From positions 27,402,501 to 27,462,500 of the forward strand of contig NC_092672.1 in NCBI RefSeq assembly GCF_964355755.1: a DNA stretch of 60,000 nucleotides. The letters run 5' to 3'. Source of the DNA: Antedon mediterranea. Lineage: Eukaryota > Echinodermata > Crinoidea > Comatulida > Antedonidae. The notes under the pieces are model-generated. The model saw nothing but the letters and a program-made list of their open reading frames with translations. It ran no database searches and had not been told where the DNA came from. Below are positions 1 through 12,107 of this stretch, piece by piece. How positions within the stretch are numbered: position 1 is the stretch's first letter; each line of letters starts with the position of its first letter. The translations under genes and the position numbers were made by a program.

Positions 1-212
1 TATCTAGGCCAGACCTCTTGAGTTGCTTAAGAAAAAACAACCTTGGTACAACGCGCTTGGTTAAACAGTCAACATGCGTCTGCCACGACAATTTACGGTC
101 AAGATTGACACCTAGTAACTTTGCATGCTCAACACACTTCACTTCAGATCCATTCACAGTGATTGGGTCAAACTCAGTTGGTGTTCTCTTACATATAATG
201 TTTATCGTTTGA
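1..212 (-). pseudogene. non-LTR retrotransposon reverse transcriptase fragment (C-terminal part)
   Basis: The minus strand reads openly through a stretch typical of the end of the RT palm and start of the thumb in non-LTR elements. It contains ITVNGSEV, then KLLGVNLDRKLSW, then HVDCLTKR, followed by LFFLKQLKRSGL. The LLGVxLDxxLSW motif is the family hallmark. The reading is lost upstream at about 215, where an in-frame stop appears, and the other end runs off the window. This is a 5'-truncated or window-truncated relic with no evidence of function. The family could be CR1/L2-like or Jockey-like; the piece is too short to decide. Confidence 0.75.
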
Positions 213-879
213 ATGCTGTTTCAAAAATTCAATGAGCATAAAAAAGGACATTCAATAATGAGCCAACAAGGAGGAGGAACCACCAGTTAAAGATATTGAA
301 TATCACATCAACTGCATTCAAACGGGATTGGGAGTAAAGTAATTTTCTACTATCATTCAGTGAACGGTACATTCGCTTTGCTTTTAAGGTCACCCACACA
401 AGCATATTGTTACAAATCTTTATTATGATTTTGAAATGGTGAATACATCGAGGTTTTTGATACATTATTTAAATGTCTACAACAATCGATATTTAACTTA
501 GGCCTACTTGACAGAAAAGTCAGGAAAATGAAATCGAAACTTTGAATGCAGATGGATATCTATTAAATATATTACTTTTACTTTGTCCATATGTCCAATT
601 ATTATCTATGTTCACCATAACTTTGACTTATCTTTACTGAACTATTATGTTATAAAAGGCGGACTAAAAAGATTCGACGTTGAACTATGATCGTGAGACG
701 CATTGCTTGTATCCTTATTCAAGATACGTTCCTAACTTTTGCTTCTCTCTACCCAGGTGTACAAATGGGTGCCTGGTGAAGGTAAAAACTTAACTGCGCT
801 GATTACTAGCTGCAAAATAATGGAAGTATGTGTGATAACATAGGTGATAGTGATACACCAAAAACTATGTTTTGCTTAC

Positions 880-1122
880 GTGAATAGTTTGAGCCTTCAT
901 CTTTGACCCAGGAAAATCCTACACCACTTCTTTCTAAACCAATCCACAGTTTTTGCCTTTTTATTTGGCTTCGGACAAAATCATTTTCAGACTTATCTTT
1001 TATCACAACAAGGTAAGCACCGTCGTAAGATTCGCAATGTTTTTTAGCTTCTTCCCACTTCATTTTCGAATTAAAAGATCCGTAACACTTGTTGTTGAAT
1101 GCTGTCCAGTAATTTGGGCAAC
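880..1122 (-). CDS. C-type lectin gene, exon 3 (first half of the CTLD); gene partial in window
   Basis: This exon encodes about 80 residues of a C-type lectin-like domain, a secreted or surface sugar/ligand-binding fold. Visible marks are GCPNYWTAFNNKCY (first cysteine pair), a W-EEA-K-HC helix segment, a YLVVI strand and the LWIGL core motif, which is followed by FSWVKDEGSNYS. The exon is bounded by an AG acceptor (1124-1123) and a GTAAGC donor (879-874). It starts and ends in phase 1. Exon 2 (3395-3276) and exon 1 (5139-5076) join to it in phase. The second half of the domain, with the calcium/sugar motif and the last two cysteines, was not found between 1 and 880 and probably lies left of the window. 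Sugar specificity cannot be stated. Confidence 0.8.
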
Positions 1123-1228
1123 CTATAACAATTAATAATGAAATAAAAATAAGAATACAAAGAAAAAATATCATTTTGCAAATTAAAATGCTCATCGCTT
1201 TTGAAAAATATACATTTTTAATAATCAT

Positions 1229-1758
1229 ATCAGTTTAAACTTTCTATAAATTTTAAGTATTATTATATTTATTTTATATTATTATTAAATATTATTATTA
1301 TATTATTTTAAGATATATTTGTAAGTATATTTTATATTGAAAGTAATTTTTTTCTGACAAAAGAACACTCTTTATGTTAAAACATAATCACATTATAGTT
1401 TTTCCTCTTTTTTAAAAATTAATTTTAATTGATAACCAATACTGCACTAATGAATTATGTGAATTCTGTGCCATAGATCTACTTTTGGATCTACTAGGAA
1501 CAAAGTTAAAAAAAAAAATTGACATATGCATAATACATGACATAATGCTCCTGAACAAACAGAAAAATAGACTGCCTGGTGCTACAATTGTTAAAATTCA
1601 CTCTCTTTTTGCTGATTTATAATACCTTTATGTCTTGTCTCCAGTTCAATTTCTGAAATAAATAAATAAAAACAATTATTAATAAGTTAACTTTAAATAT
1701 AATATTCTGTCTACAATACGAATAATAATATACCACAGAATGTGAGTTGAAATAGTAA

Positions 1759-1789
<31 letters not shown>

Positions 1790-2944
1790 ATTATTACTTA
1801 ATCTTGTTTAGTTCCACCATGGATTCTCTATAGTTTCACTTTGTGCAAGAGTAAAAAAACTACATCTTAGTCTATAATGCATTTTAACTAAATGCAATCG
1901 ATACTTTTGGCGTCTTTGTCGTCGTGTGACTACACCAGGCTGAATAAAGGTAATGCGACGACATTAGTCCTATACTAAGGAAATATAATATTGAGTAAAT
2001 ACAGTGTATATCTTTTTCAAATGATCAATAAATACAGGCAGAACAAAATTTATATATTTAGGCCTAACTATTACTAAAAGGAAAGTAATTGATACAGATA
2101 TCATAATACGATAGAAAATTTCTAAATGTGACAATTTATCGAGTGTACGTCTATTTTTTCGAAAAGCTAAAAAAAACTACTTACTTACTCACTTACCTAC
2201 ATACTTAATCACATATTAAAAATTACTTAAAAAAAATAAATTAATTGAACACATGAACATAGTTATTCTATCATAAAAAATGTATTAATTACACTTGGGT
2301 GTCTTTTAGCGAAATTGCGAAGCTCTCAAATAGTGGGGGTTTTAGTGACCCGTTACAAAAATGACACACTACACCGTCTAGGCGGTAGTTCATCGGGTCG
2401 ATTGTCTACGACTAAAGAACTACCGCACTTCACAGACTAAAATTAGATTAATTAAGTACTAGTTAAGTACCAAACATTATTAAAAACTCTTCCTTTTAAT
2501 ACCCTGTAACAGAAATTTGAAAATGGAATTTCAAAGAACCGACCCGCATTTCAAATCTCTTTTAATAGTTGTCTAAGATTGTAATAAATAATAATACAGT
2601 ATGAATAAAAGTATTAAACAAAAAGTAAGAATATGAAAGGATAAAGATGAAATTAAATCTACGTAATAATTTTCGCTTTTAGACCACAATGGGCTTATTA
2701 TTTATTTTTTATTTTATTTTATTTAAATTTTTTATTATTTATTGTTATCTTCTTAGTTTGACGTGCAACCACTCCACCACCACCCTAGTCCTGCATGAAT
2801 TCACACAAACAGGAGTTTGTACTGCATAGTACTACCAACATTTTTGTTTTACTGCACAACAACATGTTAGTTGCCCGAAAAGCTGATATAAATAAGGATT
2901 TGATTTTACACTATATTTAATAAGGGTGATCCATCCATTTGATT
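1229..2944. other. intronic, AT-rich, no gene seen
   Basis: This stretch belongs to intron 2 of the lectin gene. It holds a TAT/ATT microsatellite around 1755-1790, long A/T runs, and a perfect hairpin at 2382-2426 listed separately. No coding signature was found in any frame. Confidence 0.5.
2382..2426. repeat. short perfect inverted repeat (hairpin)
   Basis: GCGGTAGTTC at 2382-2391 pairs with GAACTACCGC at 2417-2426. Inside it, GTCG pairs with CGAC around a short loop. The hairpin is GC-rich in AT-rich surroundings. It may be the core of a small fold-back element; no function is assigned. Confidence 0.6.
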
Positions 2945-3163
2945 TACATTAAATCAGCAATTGCTGATAATTAGGGAACCTCGGAGGTTCACAAGACAAA
3001 CATATACACAAGATGCTCTACATAAACAAAGTCTTTGGGAGGGGAGTTGTAAGTTTGTCCTTAGAAAAAATCCTGACATATGACGGGACTTGAACCCAGG
3101 ACCCTTGGAAAGGTAGCCAAGCATCATAACCACCAAGCCACAACTCCACTCCAGTTTGTTTGG
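2945..3163 (-). mobile_element. tRNA-derived SINE
   Basis: On the minus strand there is an A-box-like TGGCTTGGTGGTT near the start and a B-box GGTTCAAGTCC about 45 bases later: a polymerase III internal promoter. An unrelated body and the tail region near 2945-2975 (with CAGCAATTGCTG) follow. The sequence around the boxes does not fold into a full acceptor stem, so this is a SINE copy and not a tRNA gene. It lies in intron 2 of the lectin gene, in the same orientation as that gene. Confidence 0.65.
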
Positions 3164-3275
3164 TAACAATCATGACATTGAAAATGTAGAACAAATTAAT
3201 AGTAAATATCTCTGATAATTATGTAGCGCTTGGTCATCATTGCATTAACTGATTTTAATAAAAATGCTTATTTAC

Positions 3276-3395
3276 CTTCCGCTTCCGCTTCGACTGATCT
3301 GTCTTCAAAACTTTCTTCATCAATAATTTCGTCGACCGTTAGTTGGTTTTCCTCATCAATGCCTGTCTTTTCAAATTGTTGTTCAACACCTTCTT
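3276..3395 (-). CDS. C-type lectin gene, exon 2 (acidic linker)
   Basis: This is a 120-bp phase 1-1 exon with acceptor TTATTACAG just before it and donor GTAAATA just after. It encodes about 40 residues dominated by Glu and Asp (EEGVEQQFEK, then DEENQLTVDEIIDEES, then VEAEAE). It sits between the signal-peptide exon and the CTLD exon, so it would form a negatively charged N-terminal stalk in the mature protein. The phase-1 boundaries make it skippable without breaking the frame. The assignment to the lectin gene rests on matching intron phases and strand, not on a transcript. Confidence 0.65.
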
Positions 3396-3459
3396 CTGTA
3401 ATAATCACCAAAACCACTGTTTTTGTGTGTATGTGTATTTTTATATTTCGGTATATTTC

Positions 3460-5070
3460 TTCAACATATAAATGCATAAAAACATACAGAAATAATATAT
3501 AGGCCTACACTAAATTGACAACATCAAACAAACTACGAAAAACACAATGTACATATAACAACATCCATTTGGTTGGGGTATGCCACTCAAATACACAAGA
3601 ACATGGTTGGTCGCTTTGTAAGAAGAGTGGGAGTGATAATTGGTGAGAAAAAGCAGTCGGTGAAGTCTGTCTACTTTAATTTACTTGTTTCGTTGGTGTT
3701 TAAATACGCGAGGCATCCGATCCACCGATACATCACCTTTCAGCAAAATGGCAACAGACTTGGTCCTGGTTGCTCTCGCAAGTCGTTACACCTGTTATGT
3801 GTCATCAGGCACACAACTTTTTAATTCTAATTTTGAAGTTCAAACATTTTTACCTATTGTATTTATATCTTTTATTGTATTTTAATATATGTATATCATA
3901 AATTAATAGCACCTAGTTCCTACAGTGAGGGATGAATAAAGTTTATTTTTTACTTTTACGTCGAAATAACTGACAAAAACCTATTACATTTGTTATTATT
4001 TCACTCATTGCGAACGTTTTACACTCTTGAAAATAAAGCTGAATTCTTGAATTTAAAATGATAATAGTGCATGTAACCATCTTTCTTTGCAACCATTTAT
4101 TTAGTTTAGTTTATTATAGGTTTGGTATGATGCTTCCAAAGATAGGTCTACACTGTATAACAATTAAACAATTATAACTTTGTAATTTACACAAATGACA
4201 CTGCCACAAGACACATTCCACGCCCTTCGCCATATTTTAAAGTTATCTTCTTCGTAATACTGTAGGCCTAACCCGTTCTGAAATCGAAAATTCTCAAGGG
4301 ATACTACAATACTATGAAAGCTTACATTTCAGTTTGTATTAAGGTAGGCGACGACCAGAACAACTGGTCAAAGAACCACTTTAGTTCAGATTAAAAGCGC
4401 AAATGTGACCAATTAAGTTATCTTTAGTTTGAGCATGGAAAAATCCTCTATGGCTTAAGTCACTCTAAATTTGTCAAGAAGAATGGAGAGCCATATTGAA
4501 ATGTATCAATACAAACAATGAACATTAGCCTAACTAAAAATATGTATTGATTTAAATAATAAAAGTAGTTATTAACGCTACAAAAGAGGGGAAAATAAAT
4601 AATACTGTTGATAATTAGTAAAACAATAGAAATTGCTATGTCAAATCACAGTTTACATCACAGGAATATAGCAACCTATTTTACTTGTTGTAGGCATTTT
4701 ATTTTTAATAATCCACTTCTCAAAATAGTAAAAATAAAATTGTGAAAAAAAAGGTGATGTAAATGTTGTAATTGGAAGTGTAGTAGGCCTACTAGTATTA
4801 AAAGAAAGATGACATGACATTATAAGCAATTGAATTTATTATCACATTGTATACAACCTAATTATTAAATTATAAAATTTAAAATTAGTAAACAGTTACT
4901 GCACTTAATTTCTAATCGAGTCCAGTTTAATATTCAGTTTTATGAGAAGATGTATGACATAAAAAAATATATAAACATGTATAATATGCAAAATTTGCCA
5001 GAAGTAACGATAGAATACACTTGACACGCGCACCCAAATACTTATACATACAGTACAAGTAGGTTAAACA
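3460..5070. other. intron 1 of the lectin gene; possible retroelement 3' tail
   Basis: This is mostly unrecognised AT-rich DNA. Around 3880-3960 a segment ending GGGATGAATAAAGTTTA looks like the 3' end and poly(A) signal of a non-LTR element, but no RT motifs were found upstream to prove it. TAGGCCTA-type octamers occur near 3500, 4263 and 4785. Confidence 0.35.
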
Positions 5071-5075
5071 CTTAC

Positions 5076-5139
5076 CAGCTCTCGCTATGTGAAGAATGCA
5101 AACACAGAAAAGCATTACGAACACAATTGATCGATTCAT
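5076..5139 (-). CDS. C-type lectin gene, exon 1 (signal peptide)
   Basis: The ATG at 5139 opens a 21-residue secretory signal peptide, MNRSIVFVMLFCVCILHIARA: a basic n-region, a hydrophobic core and a small residue before the cut. The exon ends one base into a codon at a GTAAG donor (5075-5071). That phase fits exons 2 and 3 exactly. A TTTAAAAAG TATA-like string lies about 70 bases upstream (near 5212). Intron 1 runs to 3396 and intron 2 from 3275 to 1123. The product is predicted to be a small secreted lectin. Confidence 0.7.
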
Positions 5140-8100
5140 TTTGATAACGTCTTAAGTATAGCTTCTGGAGTCTGATGTAGCTTCTGGAATCAGAAAGTAC
5201 TGTATCTTTTTAAAGTTTGAAGAAGTTTCTGTTGCCTGGAGTAGCTTCAGAACTAGAAATGATTACAACCTGCTCTTGTTATCATTTATATATGCTCCAA
5301 AAAGAGGTTGGACCACACTTTAGAAATCAAGGCGGAGCCCTTCAAATGAAACATTTGCGTTATCTCACTAATTCGTCGCCACTATCAATTTTAGAATGTT
5401 TCGATAAGCATACAGCTTTGTTTGTTTATAATCTAAACAAATAAAGCTATAATATGCATATCAAAATTTGCACCACAACTTCAATTATCCAATGGCAACA
5501 ATTTACCTATATTTATTTGAAGACAATTTTGAAACTTAGCTAATAACTCAATGTACATTGAATTTGGTGATAATGCAATCAGACAGCACTTAATTTACCA
5601 AAATTTGTCGTCGCTCTAGCAAGGCGAATTTCCTCTACGTACTTCGATGATCTTAGTTTTGATGAGTTTAGGTTTTAAGACTAGGCTATTAGGAGCTTGT
5701 CATTTGCTTTATCGTAAACTACATACTTTTGTTTTGTAAACTTTCATACAATTAGTGTAGGGTTCTCAACTCCGGCCCTTCAAACGTTAAATAATTAATA
5801 GTTTACTTTATTATTATTATTATTATTATTATTATTGATTTTCCCTTTCGGTTTAATTTCTTGCAAGAGAATAGCGATTAAAAAAATCTTTTCTTAAGCT
5901 CAACATATGAGGAATTTTAAAAGTCAAGCTACACTAAAATAATATCAATTTTATTATACACATTTAACACTGGGATACTAGTCTTTGAATGAAGATGTCA
6001 CCCAGTATTTAATAAATAAATAAATAATAATAAAATCAGGTGCCACATTGTTGTTGTAATTGTCCTCGTCATAAAGAAGAGGCTATAATTCAGAGAAATA
6101 TATTTATTTTATTAAAAATAAGTAAAACCCAAGATACTGGTCTAGCCAAAAAGGTTTGATAATTGGTTTCTCTGTAGATTTAATCCGAAAGTCACATATT
6201 TTGTTTACGCTAATTCATTCGTGAATGAGAACTGTACAACGTTTAGGTAATTGCCTGTGTTTAAACACAAAAGTTAAAATGTTTTGGGGATTAAACAAAA
6301 TACCCGTTTAGCTAATTGATTCGTGATTGAGAATAAACACTTCTGTAATGAGTTTTGTAAACATCAATGAAATAACAAATAAGTTATTTGTGGAGGAAGT
6401 CATGTATTGTCTCATCGTCCTCACAGTTGTCCATATGGTTCAGTGTAGACTTGTGGTTATTAACATTAAATGACATAGAAACAATGATATATGTTGTATT
6501 AGTTTTATTATGTCAGTAAATATATTAATTCTTGGTCAGATCATATCCGCATAAGAATCTGGTTGGTAAAACACTATTAATCTTATAGAATAAATAATAA
6601 TAATAATAATAATAAATTAAATTTATAAAGCGCTTCATAATGACAAAAACAAACTCTAAGCGCTGTGTATAAAAATAACATAAACATCTGGTTAGCTTAA
6701 TCTAAAACAATCAATACAAACAATTTAAAAATTACACAATAAAAAAGACAAAATTATATACAAGCGAGAACAGTCTTAAAATACACATACTGATTTGCAC
6801 CATTGCACATGAGACATAAGGCTGCACCATCTTAAAAAATCATGAATGTGGAGAATACATTTATTCCCATTTATAATCATTTTTACATGTTAAGAACCGC
6901 ACCAACGTTGCTTAATATAGTGCTACGGAATATAATAAGTGTTGCTGATCTATTCCGTTGAATTGAGGAGAAACTTCCTATTGGATGATAACACATTTCA
7001 CGCTGCAGTCTTCTGTGATCCTTTCATAAAAAAACATAGATCTTATAGTTTTGTTTTGAGAGGTTTGCATAAAGTAAAGTAAATTATATAATCAAAGTAT
7101 AAATCTAAGAATAAGATCTAAATTTTGCAACTAAACTACACTGACTTTATATTTGAATTATGAGCCTTGTCGATGTATGAAATGGAAGCGCTGAGTTGAT
7201 TGTTGTTCGCACAATTAAAAGATCTGCTTTTAAATTTTTCTTACACTTGAATGCATTTCTCATGGTGTCATACAAACAAATATACTGAGAGAGTCGACAT
7301 TTTTTTTATAAAACCTACCTGAACAATTTTTCAAAAGAGATCATCCAAATAACAACCAGATGTTTGCTTAGCTAAATTCGAAGAAAATATGTGGTTCTAT
7401 AGTTCTTTTCCATGTAGCCAGAATGTCACAAATTACATTATGCTGAACATTATTTGATTTTCACATATACATATAATAATATAAAGTATTAGCTTAAGTG
7501 ATTGCCCAGTTTCGAGGACCAGGAGTTCCATTTCCACATCTCGGTCGTGCCATTGTGATTGGGTATGGAACGCTGCCGCTTAACAACCTCTCAGCTTATT
7601 TTTTATTTTTAATCTCCTATTTTTACTCTGTACTGTATATAGTTTTAATATTTTACTAGCCATTGACCGTCCAATATGGAGGAGCACCATCTTAATATAA
7701 TGATTTTGAGGTTCGGGAATAAACAAGACCATATAGATGGCTGCTGTCGCGTGCTCAAGTTAGTGTTTACCGACCAACCGACCGACCGACATAGTGAGCT
7801 GTAGAGTTGAACGCGACTGAAAAAAAGTACAGTAATATAGTACAATGCAGTATACATACAGTATCCAGAATCACATACAGCATTTATTTGAAGTGTTTTA
7901 TATTTGTTGTTTTGTTTTGCCCTTCATATGATTGGTCCCCCAAGCTATGACCTGGGATGTTTGTTACATTATTTTGTTTTCATTAATTCTAAAAGTAAGC
8001 GATAAAAATACTACAGTCATTGCAAATAATGTCAGTGCTCACTGTAAAATGAAAAACAATCCTGAATCTCGTTACTATATTACTTCTTAATATACATATA

Positions 8101-8181
8101 TATTTTCTTCTTGTTTTGTTTGTGTAAATATTAAAATAATAGATGTTTTTTTATGTTATTGGTATTGTTTTTTGTTGGAAG
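5140..8181. other. non-coding stretch with simple repeats and dispersed-repeat pieces
   Basis: No gene is recognised. Contents are an ATT microsatellite near 5812-5836 and a TAA tract near 6592-6615, followed by a segment with AGCGCTT / AGCGCT sites (6630-6665). There are short repeats of the form TTGATTCGTGAATGAGA (about 6207-6240 and 6310-6335), which recur at 13.9 and 14.0 kb. A segment at 7330-7470 is closely similar to 13745-13880. The dispersed repeat at 7690-7830 is listed separately. Confidence 0.4.
7690..7830 (-). repeat. dispersed repeat with GTCGGTCGG core, copy 1
   Basis: On the minus strand this reads CAGCTCACTATGTCGGTCGG, then a further GTCGG unit and GTAAACA, with CAGCAGCCATCTATATGG downstream. 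The same order of blocks occurs on the plus strand at about 38320-38420. That shows a dispersed repeat family and not chance similarity. The type of element is unknown. Confidence 0.55.
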
Positions 8182-8326
8182 TGTTGTATATTGTGCTCTG
8201 GGAATGAATGATTACACTAAGTATTTCACTAAGAAATCAGACCATGTGCTAATGTTCAGCCATCTTGTAGAACTCCTTTATTAGTCTCCAATCCAGTCGT
8301 TAAATTGCTAATATGAATATATTACA
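8182..8326 (-). repeat. 3' LTR of the minus-strand gypsy element
   Basis: This 145-bp terminal repeat differs from the 12108-12252 copy at a single position (C versus T near 8298). It is preceded on the plus strand by GGAAG, the target duplication. Confidence 0.93.
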
Positions 8327-8502
8327 TTACTTCCTTCTTTTAAAATTGAGTCAAGTGATACAGGTATTGGTTTTGTAAAATACAGTATTAATTATAGTAT
8401 GGCTATCTAACATAACATTCTAAAACTAAGTAACAATAAACATAATGCATATAACAAAAACAAGATCTTCTAGATTCAAATTAACTATATAATGATTACA
8501 TC

Positions 8503-9470
8503 TTATTTCCCTTTTCCTTTCTCTCTCTTTACATCAGATGTGGTATCCAACATCATGTGATTAGGATGTATTATTTTAACCAATCGTCCTATTTTAACTT
8601 CATACTTTCTTGGACCTAATACCTTTATTACTATGCCATTTAGCCATTTATCTTGTCCTTTACCTTGTGTTCTCATGTTTTTCACTTTTACTTTGTCTGA
8701 CACTGAAAAGATTCTTTCTGATTGTGTTTTAGGATCTTTATGTAGTTTTTGGCTATATTGTTTACATTCTATTCGTTCTGCTAAACTAGGATTTACTAAT
8801 GACAGTCTTGTTCTTAAATTTCGTTTCAGAAATAATTCAGATGGTGTACACTTAGTAGTTGTATGAGGTGTCATTCTGTATCTGAATAAAAAGTTAGCTA
8901 GTCTAACTTTGATATTATCCTTTTTGCCTTCAATCACTTGTTTTGTTAACGCCTCTTTAATTACTCTAACCGATCTTTCGGCAGCCCCATTTGTGGGTGC
9001 ATGATAAACAGGTGAAAACGTTAATGCAATACCATTATTTTGGCAAAATATTTTAAAGTCTGTACTTGCAAACTGAGGACCGTTATCACAAACAATTTCC
9101 TCGGGTAAACCGAAACGTGCAAATATTAGTTTTAGTTCCTCAATGGTTCTAGTACTTGTGGTTGTTTTCATATGAACTACCTCTAACCACTTTGAGTGAC
9201 TATCAATTAACACTAAGAAATTATCTTTATCCTTCTCATAAAAATCAATGTGAATTCTCTGGAATGGTCTAGTTGGCCATTTCCAAGGAATAAGTGGTGT
9301 GGTAGGTAAACTACTCCTAACACTTAACCATATTCTCAATATCTAGATCAAGCTTAGGCCACCACAGGTATGATCGGGCAATTGCCTTCATCTGGCAAAT
9401 TCCAGGGTGTTCCCAATGTAATTCTGTTAGCATTTAATCTCGTAATTCAGTAGGAATAATAACTCTAGGA
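8503..9470 (-). pseudogene. integrase of the minus-strand gypsy element, disrupted N-terminus
   Basis: The catalytic core reads openly from about 9339: IDFYEKD, VCDNGPQFAS and GAAERSVRVIKEAL carry the D, D and E positions of a retroviral-type integrase. A C-terminal domain (DKVKVKNMRTQGKG, then GPRKYEVKIGRLVKI) follows. The N-terminal zinc-binding segment is still visible upstream (LHWEHPGICQMKAIARS, then LWWPKL), but a stop before it and further breaks between 9340 and 9470 separate it from RT and from the core. Confidence 0.8.
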
Positions 9471-9472
9471 CC

Positions 9473-11554
9473 TCATAATAGGCAATTTCCAACACATGTT
9501 AGCTCAATCTTTCTCTGTACAAATGGTTTCAAACTATTATTTTCACTTAGAAGTTTACATGCAGCCTCATTAGGCCATCCTTGCTTTACATAATTAAGTA
9601 CCTTACTTAAAGTTTCATCTTTAATAGTCTTTCGTTCAATTTCATCTGCTTTGATTGGAAAGTCTTCATCAATACTGATACTGTAGATCGCATGTTCAAG
9701 TTGTTGGGTTTCTTCTTTATGTGGTAAGCGCGATAATGCGTCTGCCACTGCGTTATCCTCTGAACGTATGTATTCTATTTTGTAGTTGTATTCGTTAAGT
9801 AGTAACGCCCACCGTTGGATTCTACTAGCTGCCACTACCGGCACCTCGGTGGTTGGACCTAGTATCTTAGTTAATGGTTTGTGGTCCGTACGAATCGTAA
9901 ATTTTCGACCTATGAGATACTTGTTAAAGCGCTTGATTCCATAAATAATTGATATTATTAGTTGTTTGGTGTTTTGTGGCTGCGGAGCCTCTTTAATCGG
10001 TTTGATTTTGCTATCAACCGGAGATATACCATGTTTGTCGACTCGCAATCCCAAATACACTACTTCGCTTTCCAAAAATTTGCACTTGGAAGTTTTTAGT
10101 TTTACATTGTTGTCTTTGAAACGTTTAAATACAGTGTCTAATACTCTTAAGTTCTCGGCTTCGGTTTTCGTATGGATCAAAACATCATCTTGATTGCATA
10201 AGCAACATTCAATCCCTGTTAACATCTTATCCATTTGTTTTTGGAACAGCTTTGATGCAGGTTTAATTCCATACGGCAGTTTGTTAAACGTATATAGACC
10301 TTTGTGTGTGTTTATAGTTACAAACTCTTCGTCAATATTCAACTGTGTGTACGCATGTGATAAGTCAAGCTTTGTAAATACACGTTTTCCTGAAAGTTCA
10401 GAGTACAAATCATCAGCACTGGGTAAGCTGTATTCTTCATCTGTTACATGTTGGTTTATAGTAACACTATAGTCCCCACAAATTCTAACAGTACCGTCGG
10501 ATTTAGGAACCACTACTATAGGTGATGCCCAATTTGATTTTTCTACTTTCGTTAGTACATGTTCATTTTCTAATCTAACCAACTCTCTTTCTACTTTAGA
10601 TTTCATTGCATATGGTACAAATCTAGCTTTACAATATATGGGTTGAACATTTTGTTTCATGTTAATATGAACTTTTTCTCCTGTAATACCTTTCTTATCA
10701 GACTCAAACAATTGTGCATGTTCTTTTAACAATGCCTGTAACTGAGAATTATCTCTCATATTTACACCTTTATCTTTTTGCAGACTATTTACATTTCTGG
10801 AATTTAAGTTTTGGGTTATTTTTGACCAGTCTAGTTTAACCACATTAAGCCAATCTACACCAAGTAAAGTCGGTTTAGCTTTATAGTCAGCTACGTTAGC
10901 ACTCAGATAGTGTATGACATTTTGTTTGTCAACAACTTTACACTTAATTTTTCCAATTAACTTAAGTTTCTCACCACTGTATGTTTTAAGAGGAATAACA
11001 TCTGGGTCAATTTTAATATGACTAAAATATTTGTTGTAGGTATCAATAGACATTATAGTATCATCAGCTTGAGTATCAATTAGCATTTCAAGATTAACAT
11101 CATTTACGTTTAAAATGGTTTTGAAATGACTTCTATCTATCTTATTATTACTTAATACAAACATTGAATGATCAATGTCGCTATCATCTGAGAACCCTCG
11201 TTCTGTTTGATTGACACGTCTAGCTCGTGCTCGTGTACTTCCTGTTTGATTACCGCGTCTTCTATTACCACCGCGTGAACTTTGGTCGTTATGTCGCTGG
11301 TTGTTTCTACCACGTGAAGAATTTCCCTTGTGTGTACTCTTTGAATAACACTGTGTTGCGTAATGTCCTACTCTTGAACAACGATAGCATATTCTATTGC
11401 TAGCTGGACACTGTGAAGCGGTATGGCCTGGTGTAGAACCACACTTATTACATTGCTTCGCTTGAGTTATTTTATTAACTGAATGATCTGCCTTAGTCTC
11501 GCCACTACGACTAGGCATACTACTACTAGAAGTTATCACCGTTCTCCATTTCAT
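9473..11554 (-). pseudogene. pol (zinc knuckle, protease, RT, partial RNase H) of the minus-strand gypsy element
   Basis: The order of domains is two CCHC knuckles (CNKCGSTPGHTASQC and CYRCSRVGHYATQC), a retropepsin core with LIDTQADDTIM in place of the usual DTGA/DTGS, then RT. RT motifs include WASPIVVVPKSDGTVRICGDY, FTKLDLSHAYTQL and CNQDDVLIHT, where YxDD is changed to NQDD. After PQPQNTKQL the sequence jumps directly to a late RNase H/tether region (IIYGIKRFNKYLIGRKF, then RTDHKPLTKILG). The end of the RT connection and the first part of RNase H, normally well over 100 residues, are deleted. The altered protease motif and the RNase H deletion make this copy non-autonomous. Confidence 0.85.
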
Positions 11555-11641
11555 TAGATTGTTTAGTTGTTAGTTCATTTGTCCTACCATGTAGAAGTAA
11601 CTCATCTAATGTACATCCACCCGTTTTCAAACCAAATTTTC

Positions 11642-12052
11642 TTAGCTTAGAATCTGTTGTCGATTGAATAATATGTGATTTAATCTCTCCACTGTATCAT
11701 GGAAATCACACTTATCAGCTTGTTCACGTAGTCTAATGTGATACACGTCAATGCTCTCACCTTTATTTTGCTGTAACTTTCTAAATTTCGATCTTTCAAA
11801 TTCACTGTTCGATGATGGTAAGAAGTAATTTTTTAAAGCTTCTTTTGCCTGTACGTATGTCGTACCTTTATTTGGTAGCATTTCAAATGTGTTAAAGTTT
11901 CCTGGGCCAATGAAGTGTAGCAGTAGTGCTCTCTTCCTTACGTCAGCAGTCACGTTCGCCGCCACCAAGTAGTTATCAAACCTGGCGATCCATCTCGCCC
12001 ATTCTTGTATGGTTGGATCAAAATACTCCACCGATATGTCAAATTTAGACAT
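11642..12052 (-). pseudogene. gag of the minus-strand gypsy element, frameshifted
   Basis: The ATG at 12052 starts a Ty3/gypsy-type capsid region: MSKFDISVEYFDP, a WARWIARFDNYLVAA helix, and FRKLQQNKGESIDVYHIRLR, the retrotransposon gag signature. After about 130 residues the frame ends at a stop (11642-11644). The natural continuation (STTDSKLRKFGLK, then GGCTLDELLLHGR) is readable in another frame between about 11670 and 11560, so there is a frameshift. Three consecutive stops follow and pol resumes in a third frame. The protein would assemble particles in an intact relative; here it is broken. Confidence 0.8.
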
Positions 12053-12088
12053 TATTGCTTACTTATAATATTCATGGAGTTCACTTAT

Positions 12089-12106
12089 CCACAATTCTCG
12101 TCGCCA
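12089..12106 (-). promoter_or_regulatory. primer-binding site of the minus-strand gypsy element
   Basis: Reading the minus strand inward from the LTR, one T is followed by TGGCGACGAGAATTGTGG. A TGG start next to the LTR is the expected form of a site complementary to a tRNA CCA end. The tRNA was not identified. Confidence 0.65.
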
Positions 12107-12107
12107 A

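Noticed and set aside
690-800. Another SINE or repeat end (ACCCAGGTGTACAAATGGGT block)
   Set aside because: It has the feel of a dispersed repeat, but there is no second copy in the window and no promoter boxes to support it.
3060-3163. A functional tRNA gene
   Set aside because: A and B boxes are present, but no acceptor stem pairs and a long unrelated body and tail follow. It is a SINE.
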